Positions 30,191 through 39,709 are shown, counted from the first letter of the stretch. The stretch: DNA of 64,000 nucleotides from Pseudomonas sivasensis (GCF_013778505.1 NZ_JAAOWU010000002.1:186001-250000); one strand, 5' to 3'. Translations and numbers: made by a program. The notes: generated by a model from the sequence alone, not told the origin.

Positions 30191-31432
30191 TCAAGCGGCG
30201 CGGGGCGTCAGGCCCTGCATATCAATGGAAAGGGCGTGCCGACCGATCAGCTCGGCCAACAGTTGGCCGCTGCCGCATGCCAGGGTAAACCCCAGGGCGC
30301 CGTGGCCCAGGTTCAGCCACAGGTTGCGATAAACGCTGGCGCCAATCAGCGGCACACCGGTAGGCGTGGCCGGGCGCATGCCGGCCCACTCGACCGCACG
30401 GGCATAGTCGCCGCCCAGAGGGAACGTCTCGACCGCCTGGCGCTTGATCAGGGCCAAACGCTTGGGCTCCAGGCCCGCGTCGAAACCGACGATATCCACC
30501 ATCGCCGCCACCCGCAGTTGTTCGCCGATGCGCGCGTAGACGATCTTGCGGTCGTAGTCGGTGATGCTCACATTCGGCGCCTGGTGCTGCGGGCCAATCG
30601 GCACGCTCAGGCTGTAGCCCTTCAGCGGATACAGCGGCAGCGAAAGCCCCGGCAACCCCAACTCGGCGCTGCGATACCCCGCGGCCAATACCAGGTGCTG
30701 GACCGGCATCACTTCATCCGCCAATTCGATGGCTTGTACCGCGCCGTCCGCGTGACGAATCCCGGTCACCTTGCGCCCCAACAAAAATCGGCAGCGCCCA
30801 GAGGCCTCAAGCCGCGCCGCCAATCGTTGGCAGAACGCGTGACAGTCCGCGACTTCCTCGTTCGGCGTGTAGATGCCGCCGACAAACCCATCGCCCGCCA
30901 GCGCAGGCTCCAGCCGCGCGCAATCGGCGGCGGACCATACCTGCTGCTGCAAAATATCCGTGACCTTGCTGCGCGCATGCGCGAATGAACGGCTATCGCG
31001 GAAAGTCACCAGCTTGCCATTGCGCCGCCAGTCGAAACCGTCCAGGTGGTCATCCTCGCGCCATTGCTGCAACGTGCGTTGGCTCAAGGAGGCCAAGCGC
31101 AGCAGGTGCTCCGCATTACGCTTATTCACCGAACCTCGGCATGCGCCGATAAACGCCGCCATCCAACGCCATTGCTGGGGATCGAGGCGTGGGCGCAATT
31201 TCAACGGAGAGTCACCGCGCACCAGCCAGCCAAGCGCTTGCAGCGGCACTCCGGCATCAGCCAACGGCGCGACATAGCGGTAGGACAGTTGCCCGCCGTT
31301 GGCGAAACTGGTTTCGCTGCCCAGTCGGTCGCGAGCGTCGATCACCGTCACTTCATGGCCGGCACGCACCAGCGCATACGCACTCGCCAAGCCAATGACT
31401 CCACCGCCAATGATGCAAACCTGCCTGGCCAT
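30191..31432 (-). CDS. FAD-dependent D-amino-acid dehydrogenase (DadA-like)
   Basis: 413 residues. The N-terminus has the dinucleotide-binding motif VCIIGGGVIGLASAYALVRAG followed by the acidic residue of VTVIDARD. SFANGGQLSYRYVAPLADAG (about 42-61) and a C-terminal GMRPATPTGVPLIG plus NLWLNLGHGALGFTLACGSG are the hallmarks of DadA/DAO-type oxidoreductases. It would oxidise a D-amino acid to an imino acid, passing electrons to the respiratory chain. It is operonic with RidA and the broken binding protein, and divergent from a LysR regulator. It is not the classic dadA-dadX pair, since no alanine racemase is present. Confidence 0.92.
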   Translation of the reverse strand: MARQVCIIGGGVIGLASAYALVRAGHEVTVIDARDRLGSETSFANGGQLSYRYVAPLADAGVPLQALGWLVRGDSPLKLRPRLDPQQWRWMAAFIGACRGSVNKRNAEHLLRLASLSQRTLQQWREDDHLDGFDWRRNGKLVTFRDSRSFAHARSKVTDILQQQVWSAADCARLEPALAGDGFVGGIYTPNEEVADCHAFCQRLAARLEASGRCRFLLGRKVTGIRHADGAVQAIELADEVMPVQHLVLAAGYRSAELGLPGLSLPLYPLKGYSLSVPIGPQHQAPNVSITDYDRKIVYARIGEQLRVAAMVDIVGFDAGLEPKRLALIKRQAVETFPLGGDYARAVEWAGMRPATPTGVPLIGASVYRNLWLNLGHGALGFTLACGSGQLLAELIGRHALSIDMQGLTPRAA

Positions 31433-31512
31433 CCCCGCCCCCTCGCCATCGATTAAGTAGGCTCAAGCGTAGGGGCAGGTGACAGGCCGCCGACAATGAA
31501 TAAAGATGGCTC

Positions 31513-31528
31513 ACCTATAAACAAAGGT
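31513..31528. promoter_or_regulatory. Imperfect palindrome between the dehydrogenase and LysR genes
   Basis: ACCTATAAACAAAGGT: ACCT and AGGT arms around eight bases, 13 bases before the LysR start codon. LysR-type regulators often bind such interrupted dyads in the divergent gap. Weak on its own. Confidence 0.3.
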
Positions 31529-31540
31529 TATGGACTTGCC

Positions 31541-32443
31541 ATGCGCCTGCGTCATATCGAAATCTTCCAGGCAATCCGCCAGACCGGCTCCGTCAGCGCC
31601 GCCGCGCAATTGCTGCACGTGTCGCAGCCGGCAGTAACCAAAGTGTTGCAGCACGCAGAGCTGCAACTGGGCTTCCCATTGTTCCTGCGCGTACGCGGCA
31701 AGTTGCAACCCACGCCGGAAGCACTGGCGCTGGAGAGTGAAGTGGAGAAAGTCACCGCGAGCCTGCAAGGGGTGCGGCGTCTGGCCAAGAGCTTGCGTCG
31801 TGCGCCGGGGCAAAGTGTGCGCATCGGCGCAACCCCCGCCCTGGCACTGTCGCTGCTGCCGCCGGCGATTCTGGAATGGAAGCGCGACTATCCGGACATG
31901 GCCTGTGAACTGTCCAGCGACCACAGCCGCGAACTGGTGCAAAAGTTGTTGATGCGCGAGATTGATCTGGCACTGACGCTCAACTTCTCCGGCCATCCAG
32001 GGTTGACCACCCAGGTGTTGGCCAACGGTGTGCTGGTGGCGTTGGCGTCCAAAGGCTATTGGCCGGAGACTGAGCTGCATCAGCCCCTGCCATTGGCCGA
32101 CTTGGCGGGCGCGCCGCTGATTGGCCTGTCCAGCGCCGACCCGCTGGCGGCAAAACTCGACAGCTACCTGGAGAATGTCGACCCTGCGCCCCGGGTGACG
32201 ATCTCGGTGCAAACCTATTCGCTGGCGCGCGCGATGGTGGAGTCCGGCGCGGGGTTAACGGTGATCGACCCGTTCACCGCGCTGGGCGCCTCCACGGCCA
32301 CCACTTGCATCCGCACGCTCACCCCGCCGCTGCCGATCACCCTGTATGCCCTGACCCGCGCCGACGGACCGCCGCCGCATATGCTGGCCAATCTGCTGGA
32401 GATCTTGGGCAAGCGGTCATGCGAGTTGTTGGGACGCCTCTAA
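31541..32443 (+). CDS. LysR-family regulator, likely of the D-amino-acid cluster
   Basis: 300 residues from the ATG at 31541 (MRLRHIEIFQAIRQTGSVSA). This start places the winged helix-turn-helix at residues 1-60, as usual for the family; the longer in-frame reading from 31496 lacks a better signal. The helix-turn-helix is GSVSAAAQLLHVSQPAVTKV; the effector domain follows (VRIGATPALALSLLPPAILE and onward). Divergent from the D-amino-acid dehydrogenase gene with a 108-base gap, the normal arrangement for a LysR regulator and its target. Effector unknown; a D-amino acid is plausible. Confidence 0.9.
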   Translation: MRLRHIEIFQAIRQTGSVSAAAQLLHVSQPAVTKVLQHAELQLGFPLFLRVRGKLQPTPEALALESEVEKVTASLQGVRRLAKSLRRAPGQSVRIGATPALALSLLPPAILEWKRDYPDMACELSSDHSRELVQKLLMREIDLALTLNFSGHPGLTTQVLANGVLVALASKGYWPETELHQPLPLADLAGAPLIGLSSADPLAAKLDSYLENVDPAPRVTISVQTYSLARAMVESGAGLTVIDPFTALGASTATTCIRTLTPPLPITLYALTRADGPPPHMLANLLEILGKRSCELLGRL

Positions 32444-32463
32444 AGACATCGCCCCTCTCACAT

Positions 32464-33081
32464 TCAAAGCACGTAATGCATGATCGCCACAAAGTGCAGC
32501 AGGCTGCCGCCGATCACAAACAGATGCCAGATCCCATGGGAATGCCGCAGGCGGTCCTCCAGGGCAAAGAAAATGATGCCCACGGTGTACAACACCCCGC
32601 CCGCCGCCAGCCAGGTAAACCCCGCCGTCCCCAGCGCGGCGATCAACGGCTTGACTGCCACCAGCACGATCCAACCCATCACCGCATAGATCACAATGGA
32701 CAGGATGCGCGCCTCAGAGCGCGGCTTGATCTCTTGCAGGATACCAATCACCGCCAGCCCCCACACGATGCCGAACAGCGTCCAGCCCCACGGGCCGCGC
32801 AGGGTCACCAGGCAAAACGGCGTGTAGCTGCCGGCGATCAACAGGTAGATCGAAAAGTGATCGACCTTCTGCATGATCTCTTTTCGCCGACCTTGCACGC
32901 TGTGGTACACGGTCGACGCGCTGTACAGCACCATCAACGTAAAGCCGTAAATCGCCACGCTGACGATCTTCCAGGGGCTGCCATCCAGGCTCGCCACCAC
33001 CAACATCCACACAGCGCCAATACACGCCGCGACTGCACCGAGCAAATGGCTCCAGGCGTTGAATCGTTCCCCGTGGTACAT
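32464..33081 (-). CDS. Hemolysin III/TrhA-family membrane protein
   Basis: 205 residues, seven hydrophobic segments as in the PAQR superfamily. Metal-site motifs are visible: SASTVYHS (about 54-61), DHFSIYLLIAGSYTPF (about 74-89) and HGIWHLFVIGGSLLHF (about 184-199), with the three His and one Asp that bind zinc in this fold. TrhA-type proteins affect membrane energetics and lipid homeostasis; true haemolysis is not established for most. GGAGG precedes the ATG. It lies between two LysR genes and belongs to neither cluster obviously. Confidence 0.9.
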   Translation of the reverse strand: MYHGERFNAWSHLLGAVAACIGAVWMLVVASLDGSPWKIVSVAIYGFTLMVLYSASTVYHSVQGRRKEIMQKVDHFSIYLLIAGSYTPFCLVTLRGPWGWTLFGIVWGLAVIGILQEIKPRSEARILSIVIYAVMGWIVLVAVKPLIAALGTAGFTWLAAGGVLYTVGIIFFALEDRLRHSHGIWHLFVIGGSLLHFVAIMHYVL

Positions 33082-33225
33082 GTGTCACCGACCTCCTGTA
33101 ACCGTTAACAGCTGGCGGCAAGCCTCCCGCCTTGGGCATAAGAGTGCAAGCGTCGCATGACGTTCCGGCGACGCCGCGCGGTTTTGCGGGCACAATCGAC
33201 GGCATTCGAACAAGAGCCCACGGCC

Positions 33226-34140
33226 ATGCTGATCGACGAAGAATTCACCCTCAAAAAGCTGGAAATCTTCCTGGCGTTCATGCGCACCGGCAACCTGGCC
33301 CGCGCCGCTGCCGAACTGCAAACCAGCAATGTCAGCGTGCACCGCGCCATCCACTCGCTGGAAAATGCACTGCGCTGCCCGCTGTTCAAACACGAGGGCC
33401 GCAACCTCACCCCGCTGGAAAGCGCCTACGTCCTCGAAGAGCGCGCACAGAAACTGGTGGCCGATGTGGTCGACAGCGTGCGCCTGACCCGCGAAGCCGC
33501 CGGCTTCTCGGCCGAGCGCTTCAAGTTGGGCTCGCTGTATTCGCTGACGGTCAAGACCGTGCCGCAACTGATCATGGGCCTGAAGATTCGTCGCAGCGAG
33601 CTCAATATCGACCTGATCCTGGGTTCCAACTTCGACCTGCTCTACAAGCTCAAGAACATGGAAGTGGACGCGATCCTGATCTCCCTCGATGAACAGGCCA
33701 ACGACCCCGACTGCGAGCAGATCGCGCTGTTCTCCGACGACATCTTCCTCGCCACTCCGGCGGATTCACCTTTCGACCGTGATCACGAAATCGACCTGGC
33801 CGACGTGCGCGACGCTACCTTCATCACCCTCACCCAAGGCTTCGCCACCCACCAGGATGGCAACCGAGTGTTCAAGCAAGCGGGGTTCGAGCCGAAGGTG
33901 GCGATGCAGGTCAATGACATCTTCACGCTGTTGAGCATGGTCAGCTCAGGCGTGGGCTATGCGTTGTTGCCGGGACGGATTGCGGCGGTGTATGAAAACC
34001 GCGTGAAGCTGATACCGCTGCAAGCCAGGTATCGGTTGCAGCAGCAGATCGGCGTGGTGTTTCTGAAGGCCAAGGAACGTGACCCAAATTTGCTGGCGTT
34101 GTTGGCGGAGTGTCGGATGTACGCCAATCGGCAGGCTTGA
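33226..34140 (+). CDS. mdcR: LysR-family regulator of malonate use
   Basis: 304 residues from the ATG at 33226 (MLIDEEFTLKKLEIFLAFMR). Winged helix-turn-helix at about 20-45 (GNLARAAAELQTSNVSVHRA), then the effector domain (FKLGSLYSLTVKTVPQLIMG). Its position at the far end of the complete mdc-mad locus, facing it, is that of mdcR in other pseudomonads; MdcR activates malonate decarboxylase genes in response to malonate. Assigned by family and position. Confidence 0.85.
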   Translation: MLIDEEFTLKKLEIFLAFMRTGNLARAAAELQTSNVSVHRAIHSLENALRCPLFKHEGRNLTPLESAYVLEERAQKLVADVVDSVRLTREAAGFSAERFKLGSLYSLTVKTVPQLIMGLKIRRSELNIDLILGSNFDLLYKLKNMEVDAILISLDEQANDPDCEQIALFSDDIFLATPADSPFDRDHEIDLADVRDATFITLTQGFATHQDGNRVFKQAGFEPKVAMQVNDIFTLLSMVSSGVGYALLPGRIAAVYENRVKLIPLQARYRLQQQIGVVFLKAKERDPNLLALLAECRMYANRQA

Positions 34141-34147
34141 GATAGCC

Positions 34148-34219
34148 ATCGGGGGCAAGCCCCCTCCCACACTTGAATGTGTTCACAATTCAAAATGTGG
34201 GAGGGGGCTTGCCCCCGAT
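34148..34219. repeat. Inverted REP doublet (conserved ends facing inward)
   Basis: Arm ATCGGGGGCAAGCCCCCTCC from 34148 and its inverse ending at 34219, about 22 bases between. GTGGGAG ends face the centre, as at 5857-5921. It separates the convergent mdcR and madM genes and may serve as their transcription barrier. Confidence 0.9.
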
Positions 34220-34250
34220 GAGGCCCAACCAGACAACACAACTTCCAAAG

Positions 34251-35015
34251 CTAGCCAACCAACCCACGCACAATGAAGTACAGCAGCGAAGGCCCAAGCA
34301 AACACCCAAGCCCGGTGTGGAACGTGGCCGTCAATGCACCATAAGGCACCAACCGTCGGTCCGTTGCCGCCAGCCCAGCCGTCACGCCGCTCACGGTGCC
34401 GGCCAAGCCACCAAACACCATCGCCGAACGCGGGTTATCCAAGCCCATCCAACGCGCCGCCACCGGTGTACCGACCATCACCAGGATCGCCTTGATCAAC
34501 CCGGTCGCAATGGACAGCGCCATCACATCCGAGGTCGCGCCAATCGCCGCACCGGTCACCGGGCCGACGATGTAGGTCACGGCACCCGCGCCGATGGTGG
34601 TCATGCTGATCGCGTCGCGATAGCCAAACACCCAGGCCATGCTGGCGCCGACGATAAACGGCAGGATCGTGCCCAGCAGCAGCGCAATCACACCGATCAT
34701 CCCGGCCTTGCGCGCTTCGGTGGCTTGCACCTCAAACGCCGTGGCAACGATGGCGAAGTCGCGCAGCATCGCGCCGCCCATGAGGCCGATACCGGAGAAC
34801 AGCGCCAGGTCCGCCAGGCCTTTTTGCCCGCCGGTAATGGTGCCGCCGACCCAGGCCAGGATCAGGCCGATGACGATGGCAATCGCCGAGCCATGGATAC
34901 GCCCGAACGTCAGGCGCTTGGACAGCACCACAGAAACCCACATCACCACGCCAACAAAGGCAAACGCGGTGATCAGGCCGTTATGTTCCAAACCTTTTTC
35001 GATGAGATCCCACAT
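34251..35015 (-). CDS. madM: Malonate transporter subunit MadM
   Basis: 254 residues, about eight to nine hydrophobic segments. It matches the MadM family: LITAFAFVGVVMWVSVVLSK, GLILAWVGGTITGGQKGLAD, GAGAVTYIVGPVTGAAIGAT and SGVTAGLAATDRRLVPYGAL. MadL and MadM together form a Na+-coupled malonate carrier. The start lies one base past the madL stop, so the two are translated together. The gene is last in the mdc-mad operon. Confidence 0.95.
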   Translation of the reverse strand: MWDLIEKGLEHNGLITAFAFVGVVMWVSVVLSKRLTFGRIHGSAIAIVIGLILAWVGGTITGGQKGLADLALFSGIGLMGGAMLRDFAIVATAFEVQATEARKAGMIGVIALLLGTILPFIVGASMAWVFGYRDAISMTTIGAGAVTYIVGPVTGAAIGATSDVMALSIATGLIKAILVMVGTPVAARWMGLDNPRSAMVFGGLAGTVSGVTAGLAATDRRLVPYGALTATFHTGLGCLLGPSLLYFIVRGLVG

Positions 35016-35016
35016 A

Positions 35017-35421
35017 TCAGCGACCTCCCGCAGGCACGATCAGCGGCTCTTCGGCGGGCAGAGGCTCGCCCTTGTGGGTACGGCTGATCAAGGCAATGGT
35101 GCAACCACAGACCACCACCGAACCAATGGCCGCCAGCACCGCGACCGGGCCGCCGTGCAAGGCGGTCACGACGTTTTGTTGCGCGGCCATCGCCACCACC
35201 ACGGGGATATACATCGCGCCCCAAAAGCCGACGCCCATCTCGCATTCCTTGGTCATGCCGCCGCGTTTTTGCATCCACAGGCGGGCGCAGATCAGCAGGA
35301 TCATGGCGATGCCCACCCCGCCCACGTTGGATTTGACGCCAAGCAACACGCCGAGCATGTCGCCCATGATCACACCTGCAAGCGTGCAGATCGCCAGCAA
35401 TGCCACACCGTAAATAATCAT
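35017..35421 (-). CDS. madL: Malonate transporter subunit MadL
   Basis: 134 residues from the ATG at 35421 (MIIYGVALLAICTLAGVIMG), with GAGGA upstream; the 44-residue in-frame extension is not family sequence. Four hydrophobic segments, including LLGVKSNVGGVGIAMILLIC and GVGFWGAMYIPVVVAMAAQQ, as in MadL. Small partner of MadM in the malonate carrier. The 67-base gap after mdcH is the largest within the operon. Confidence 0.95.
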   Translation of the reverse strand: MIIYGVALLAICTLAGVIMGDMLGVLLGVKSNVGGVGIAMILLICARLWMQKRGGMTKECEMGVGFWGAMYIPVVVAMAAQQNVVTALHGGPVAVLAAIGSVVVCGCTIALISRTHKGEPLPAEEPLIVPAGGR

Positions 35422-35488
35422 TGTTGTTGTCCTCGAAGTGCTCGATCGAAATTGTTGTTTTTGTGATTCGACAGCCTTGGGTAGTGCT

Positions 35489-36388
35489 TTATCGGTGGCG
35501 GCGCTCCTCCTCTTCCAGCAGGGCCTGCAAGGTATCCAGGCGTGCGCCTTCACAGGCGATCACCGTGCCTTGTTCGAACACGCGGCGTGACAGGCCGGTG
35601 AGCACGGCGCCCGGGGGCAGTTCGATTTGCAGGCGCACGCCGCGCTCATAGGCGCTTTGCAAGGTGCCGCGCCAGTCGACAACGCGGCACATGTTGAAGG
35701 CCAGGTCGTCGCAAAGGTGTTCGGGGTTGTGGATCGGCCGCGCGCGGGTGCTGCTCAGGTAGGTGATGCGCGGCGCCTTGAGCGGGACAAACGCCTGGGC
35801 CAGGGCCTCGGCCGGTTGCTCCAGCAGCGCGCAATGGGACGGCACACTGACGGCCAGGCGCTTGGCGATGCCATTGCCCTTGATGCGCGCGGCAACACGC
35901 TTCATGGCATCGTCGCTGCCGGCGATCACGCTCTGGTTATCGGCGTTGATATTGGCCAGGTATACCGGGGTTTCGGGGCTGTGGATGTCGGCGAGGATGT
36001 TTTCGACGGTGGATAACTCCACGCCGATGATCGCGGTCATGCCGTAGCCGCGTGGATAAGCGCTTTGCATCAGTTGGCCGCGCAGGCTCACAAGCTTTAC
36101 CGCATCGGGAAAATCCAGCGCACCAGCGATGACCGCAGCCGGATAGGCACCGATGGACAGGCCCGCCACGTAATCCGGGGTGCGATCCAACAGACGGGCG
36201 TGGGCAACGCCGGCAATCAACAGGCACAGCTGCACGGCGCGGGTACTGGCCAGGGCTTGCGCGGAATCGAGCAGGCGCGCGTCTTCGCCCAGGGCATCGC
36301 TGGCTTCGGCCAGGATGTCGGCAGGCAGCGCCTGGAGCATGCCCGTGCGCTGGGCGCCCTGCCCCGGAAACACCAGCAGGCTGCTCAT
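35489..36388 (-). CDS. mdcH: Malonate decarboxylase epsilon subunit (malonyl-CoA:ACP transacylase)
   Basis: 299 residues from the ATG at 36388 (MSSLLVFPGQGAQRTGMLQA), overlapping the mdcG stop by four bases. FabD-like fold: FPGQGAQ at 7-13, the nucleophile motif AGLSIGAYPAAV (Ser about 85), and SVPSHCALLEQP with the catalytic His. It loads malonyl groups onto the MdcC carrier to start the decarboxylase cycle. Differs from housekeeping FabD by context and by GLSIG in place of GHSLG. Confidence 0.94.
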   Translation of the reverse strand: MSSLLVFPGQGAQRTGMLQALPADILAEASDALGEDARLLDSAQALASTRAVQLCLLIAGVAHARLLDRTPDYVAGLSIGAYPAAVIAGALDFPDAVKLVSLRGQLMQSAYPRGYGMTAIIGVELSTVENILADIHSPETPVYLANINADNQSVIAGSDDAMKRVAARIKGNGIAKRLAVSVPSHCALLEQPAEALAQAFVPLKAPRITYLSSTRARPIHNPEHLCDDLAFNMCRVVDWRGTLQSAYERGVRLQIELPPGAVLTGLSRRVFEQGTVIACEGARLDTLQALLEEEERRHR

Positions 36389-36981
36389 GCCACATCCTGC
36401 CAGGGGTCGATTACAAGGTGCGCACCGCTGGTGGTTTTGAGTAATACGCGGCGGGATGGCCCGGCCCACTCGCGCAACGCGACGGCGCCGAACGGGGTTT
36501 GCAATTGCAGGTCTACGCTGCACACCGCCTTATCCAGTCGTTCCAGAAGAGCCCGCGCGTCATTGCGATCCAGCGGCTCAGGCGCGCGCAGGATCAAATC
36601 CAGATCACTCTCAGCATGCAGCGCCTCAATGCCGGTCGCCAACTCAAAACCCGCACTGCCGCTGACGCCCCAGCTTGTCTGGGCCAGCACCGGGCGCAAC
36701 TGCTGCAATGCGTGCAACGCAGGTAAATCCCGCGTCGAGATCACGGCGCGCAACGCCTCCGGCACCACACGCCGACGCACCGCTGCAATCGGCATCACGG
36801 CGGCAAAACGCTGTTCGCGCAAACGTCCACGCACGCCGACCGCCACCTGGCCCGGCTCGGCGAGCGCGCGACGCACCACTACCGGGTGACCGGCGCTGAT
36901 CGCGTCCACCGCCCAGGCCGGTGCGTCAACGGGCAGATGCGCCGGGGTCATGCCCCAGAGCAGGTCGTGCGCGTTCACCAT
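36385..36981 (-). CDS. mdcG: Phosphoribosyl-dephospho-CoA transferase
   Basis: 198 residues. The nucleotidyltransferase-like core shows SGSAGFELATGIEALHAESD and LDLILRAPEP, with the metal-binding Asp pair in SDLDL. MdcG attaches the 2'-(5''-triphosphoribosyl)-3'-dephospho-CoA prosthetic group, made by MdcB, to the Ser of MdcC. It overlaps mdcE by seven bases and mdcH by four. Confidence 0.93.
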   Translation of the reverse strand: MVNAHDLLWGMTPAHLPVDAPAWAVDAISAGHPVVVRRALAEPGQVAVGVRGRLREQRFAAVMPIAAVRRRVVPEALRAVISTRDLPALHALQQLRPVLAQTSWGVSGSAGFELATGIEALHAESDLDLILRAPEPLDRNDARALLERLDKAVCSVDLQLQTPFGAVALREWAGPSRRVLLKTTSGAHLVIDPWQDVA

Positions 36982-37745
36982 TGCTCCCGCAACAACTCGC
37001 GCACGTGGCTGGAAGCGGTGCGATTAGTGGCGCCGAGGCGTCCGCTCAAATCGGGTGTGCCAATGTCCTTGATTGCACTCGCCAGACATTCACTGACCCG
37101 CACCACATCGTCCGCTGTCGGTTGTTCAATCTGGCTCACCGACAAGGTCTCCCACAGCAATCCGAGGCTGGCATAGCTGTCGATGTCATAGGCCATGGGC
37201 GGCACGCTGGCGGCCAGGGCTTCCAGCTCTTCGACACTGCGCAGGGTCACCCGCGCAGCCGAGGCCTTGCCCATGGCGTGCACCATCACACCAGGATCGC
37301 GCAGGGCGATCAGGCGGTTGGCTTGGTAACCGTGGGCCAGGAACGCACCGGACATGGCCTTGCCCACCAGCAGCGCAATCACCGGGTGGCCGGCGAGGCG
37401 AGCGCGGGCATAGCTGTCGGCGGCAGCGGCCAGGGCCTGATGGATGCCGAGGGCTTCTTCGCGACGGCCGTAGGCTTGGCTGGGCACATCGACGATGGCG
37501 ATGAGCGGGCGCTTGTCGCCGCGGGCGATGGCTTCATCGACGGCCTTGGCCAGGCCCCAGCCTTCGAGCAGGCCGACTTCGCCATTGCGCGCCCGAGGGA
37601 AGCGGTTTTGCGCGTCAGTCACCACGGCGACAAAGCGCACCTTTTGCTCACCCAATACACCGTCGGCAACCCTCAGCGACGCGGGAAAACCGTCTACAGG
37701 TGGAGCGCCGGCGCTCAATGCGTTGAACCACTGCAAACCTCTCAT
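36975..37745 (-). CDS. mdcE: Malonate decarboxylase gamma subunit
   Basis: 256 residues. Crotonase-like carboxyltransferase subunit that with MdcD decarboxylates malonyl-S-ACP to acetyl-S-ACP. Visible: RPLIAIVDVPSQAYGRREEA (about 77-96), HPVIALLVGKAMSGAFLAHG (about 119-138) where the family forms its oxyanion hole, and PGVMVHAMGKASAARVT. It overlaps mdcD by four bases (ATGA), so expression of the two subunits is coupled. Confidence 0.94.
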   Translation of the reverse strand: MRGLQWFNALSAGAPPVDGFPASLRVADGVLGEQKVRFVAVVTDAQNRFPRARNGEVGLLEGWGLAKAVDEAIARGDKRPLIAIVDVPSQAYGRREEALGIHQALAAAADSYARARLAGHPVIALLVGKAMSGAFLAHGYQANRLIALRDPGVMVHAMGKASAARVTLRSVEELEALAASVPPMAYDIDSYASLGLLWETLSVSQIEQPTADDVVRVSECLASAIKDIGTPDLSGRLGATNRTASSHVRELLREQW

Positions 37746-38584
37746 GAGCGTTCTCCTTGATACAGCTCGCGTACCGTCGCCGGGTCGATTTGCGGTACGG
37801 CGTCCAGCTCGGCCAAGCGTGTGAGGTAATAATCAGCCTGGCGACTGCGCTGTTGGGCGGGCACGCCTTGCTGCAGCAACGCGCTGACCGTCTGTTGGAT
37901 CTGCGCCACATCGTCGGCCACGTAACGGTCGGCCAGGCCGCTGTTGAAACGTTGCTCGCCACCCGTGAGGCTCCAGATAAAGGGACGGTCGCGGGAGTCG
38001 TATTCTTCCAACCCGGCTTCCTGTTCGATCACCTGCGGACCATTGAGGCCCAGGCGCGCTTCGCGGGTCACGACGAGGTAGCTGCACAGCCCGGCCGCGA
38101 TGGACATGCCGCCGAAACAACCAACGCTGCCCGCCACCACGCCGATCACCGGCTGGTACTGGCGCAGGTCGACAATCGCCGCGTGTATATCGGCAATTGC
38201 GGCCAGGCCGAGGTTGGCTTCCTGCAAGCGTACGCCGCCGGTTTCCAGGAGCAGCACCGCGCGGGTCGGGATGCCCTTGCGGTTGTCTTCAGCTGCCAAC
38301 TCCAGGGCGCCAGCGATTTTCGCGCCGCCCACTTCACCGAGGCTGCCGCCCTGGAAGTTGCCCTCAATGGCTGCAATCACCACAGGCAAGTCGCCGATAC
38401 TGCCCTTGGCGATCACCACCCCGTCATCGGCCTGGGGCACCACACCTTGGCGGCTGAGCCAGGGCGACATGACCCGCTGGAACGGGTCAATCAGTTCGCG
38501 AAAGGTGCCGGCATCCAACAAGGCCTTGGCCCGCTGCCGCGCACCCAGTTCCACGAAGCTGTGTTTAGCGAGCAAGTCAGTCAT
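37742..38584 (-). CDS. mdcD: Malonate decarboxylase beta subunit
   Basis: 280 residues from the ATG at 38584 (MTDLLAKHSFVELGARQRAK), which overlaps the end of mdcC by eight bases; the in-frame extension to 38659 lies inside mdcC and is rejected. Crotonase-fold partner of MdcE: VVIAAIEGNFQGGSLGEVGG, TRAVLLLETGGVRLQEANLG and SVGCFGGMSIAAGLCSYLVV are recognisable as the acyl-pocket segments. Confidence 0.95.
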   Translation of the reverse strand: MTDLLAKHSFVELGARQRAKALLDAGTFRELIDPFQRVMSPWLSRQGVVPQADDGVVIAKGSIGDLPVVIAAIEGNFQGGSLGEVGGAKIAGALELAAEDNRKGIPTRAVLLLETGGVRLQEANLGLAAIADIHAAIVDLRQYQPVIGVVAGSVGCFGGMSIAAGLCSYLVVTREARLGLNGPQVIEQEAGLEEYDSRDRPFIWSLTGGEQRFNSGLADRYVADDVAQIQQTVSALLQQGVPAQQRSRQADYYLTRLAELDAVPQIDPATVRELYQGERS

Positions 38585-38876
38585 GGCCGATCTCCTCGAA
38601 ACCCTGCTCCAGGCGCAAACGCACCACGCCGGGGGTGGCGCCGAAGTCGTGGATATCAATGTTCAGGGCGGGTGGTGTCTGCTCTTGGAAGATGCGTTCG
38701 AACAGGTGCTGCCAGCGTTGTCCGGCGCCATTCACCGAGGTCTGTACTTGAATGGTCAACGTGCCGGCCGTGCCCGGCTCCAGCAGCACTTCCAGGTCGC
38801 CCGAGCCGACGCAACCCACCAGCGCACGGCCTTTTGGCGGCTGCCCGGCGGGGAATTCAAAGGATAAGGTTTCCAT
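38577..38876 (-). CDS. mdcC: Malonate decarboxylase acyl-carrier protein (delta subunit)
   Basis: 99 residues from the ATG at 38876, whose first base overlaps the mdcB stop (TGATG). The carrier motif is GCVGSGDLEVLLEP, with Ser25, the position that carries the phosphoribosyl-dephospho-CoA arm in the studied Klebsiella protein. Malonyl and acetyl groups ride on this arm during the cycle. Confidence 0.95.
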   Translation of the reverse strand: METLSFEFPAGQPPKGRALVGCVGSGDLEVLLEPGTAGTLTIQVQTSVNGAGQRWQHLFERIFQEQTPPALNIDIHDFGATPGVVRLRLEQGFEEIGHD

Positions 38877-39709
38877 CACAACGCTCCGTCGAGGCGGTCG
38901 ATAAACAGGCAGGCGGCCAACAGGTCGGCGGCGCCACCGGGGGAGGCATTCAGGGCCAGCAGTTGGTGGTCCAGCTCATGCAGTTGGCGGCGCCCGGCGA
39001 GGCTAGCGCTGCCGCCAGCATCGAGCACGGCCTGAGCGCCGCGCTGCATGGCATGCAGGCCTTCCAGGCCGGCGCGATAGAGCACGCAGGTGTCGGCCAG
39101 ATCGGTCATGATCGCGAGCAAGGCGTCCAGGCGTGCGTTCTGTTCGCCGGCGTTTTGGCGGCGACTTTTGTGCAGTTGCGGCAGGCCGCGCTGCATCACC
39201 GAGGGGAAGCCAAGCTGCGCTTCTTCACGGGCACCGCGCGCGCCGTAGCGTTGCGCGACCTGGGCGCCGTGGCTCAGTGGCTGTGGGGCGTAGCGGTCGT
39301 TGAGCAGGGCTAATCTGGCCGCGTTCAGCGTTACAGCGCGGGGCTCCAAGGCTGCCGCAGCAGTGAGCAAGCCGAGCGCCCAGATCGCGCCGCGATGGGT
39401 ATTCACACCCTGAGTGGTGGTGAGCATCGCTTGCTCACCCTCACGGCCAATACGACCGAGGGCTTCGCGCAGAGGCAAGCCGACCTCACCGATTTCAATC
39501 GCCGCTTCGGCCATTTCCTTGAACATCGGCCATAACGACAGCGCCGAGGCGTGCATAAGCCCCAAGTGCAAATCACTGTGGGCGCCGTTGCCGCGACGGT
39601 CCACCAGGGCGGGTTTAGGCGACAGGTCCGCTTCATCGATCAGCGCATCGACGGCCATATCCGCCAGGCGATCCGCAAGACTGAGTTCATGCAGTTTGAG
39701 AGCGCGCAT
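38876..39709 (-). CDS. mdcB: Triphosphoribosyl-dephospho-CoA synthase
   Basis: 277 residues, CitG-like fold. Visible: [26 protein letters not shown] (positions about 23-48, with the conserved [10 protein letters not shown] and GAHSDL stretches), [20 protein letters not shown] (about 92-111) and [13 protein letters not shown] at the end. It condenses ATP and dephospho-CoA to the prosthetic-group precursor for MdcC. Its start directly abuts the mdcA stop (no gap). Confidence 0.94.
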   Translation of the reverse strand: MRALKLHELSLADRLADMAVDALIDEADLSPKPALVDRRGNGAHSDLHLGLMHASALSLWPMFKEMAEAAIEIGEVGLPLREALGRIGREGEQAMLTTTQGVNTHRGAIWALGLLTAAAALEPRAVTLNAARLALLNDRYAPQPLSHGAQVAQRYGARGAREEAQLGFPSVMQRGLPQLHKSRRQNAGEQNARLDALLAIMTDLADTCVLYRAGLEGLHAMQRGAQAVLDAGGSASLAGRRQLHELDHQLLALNASPGGAADLLAACLFIDRLDGAL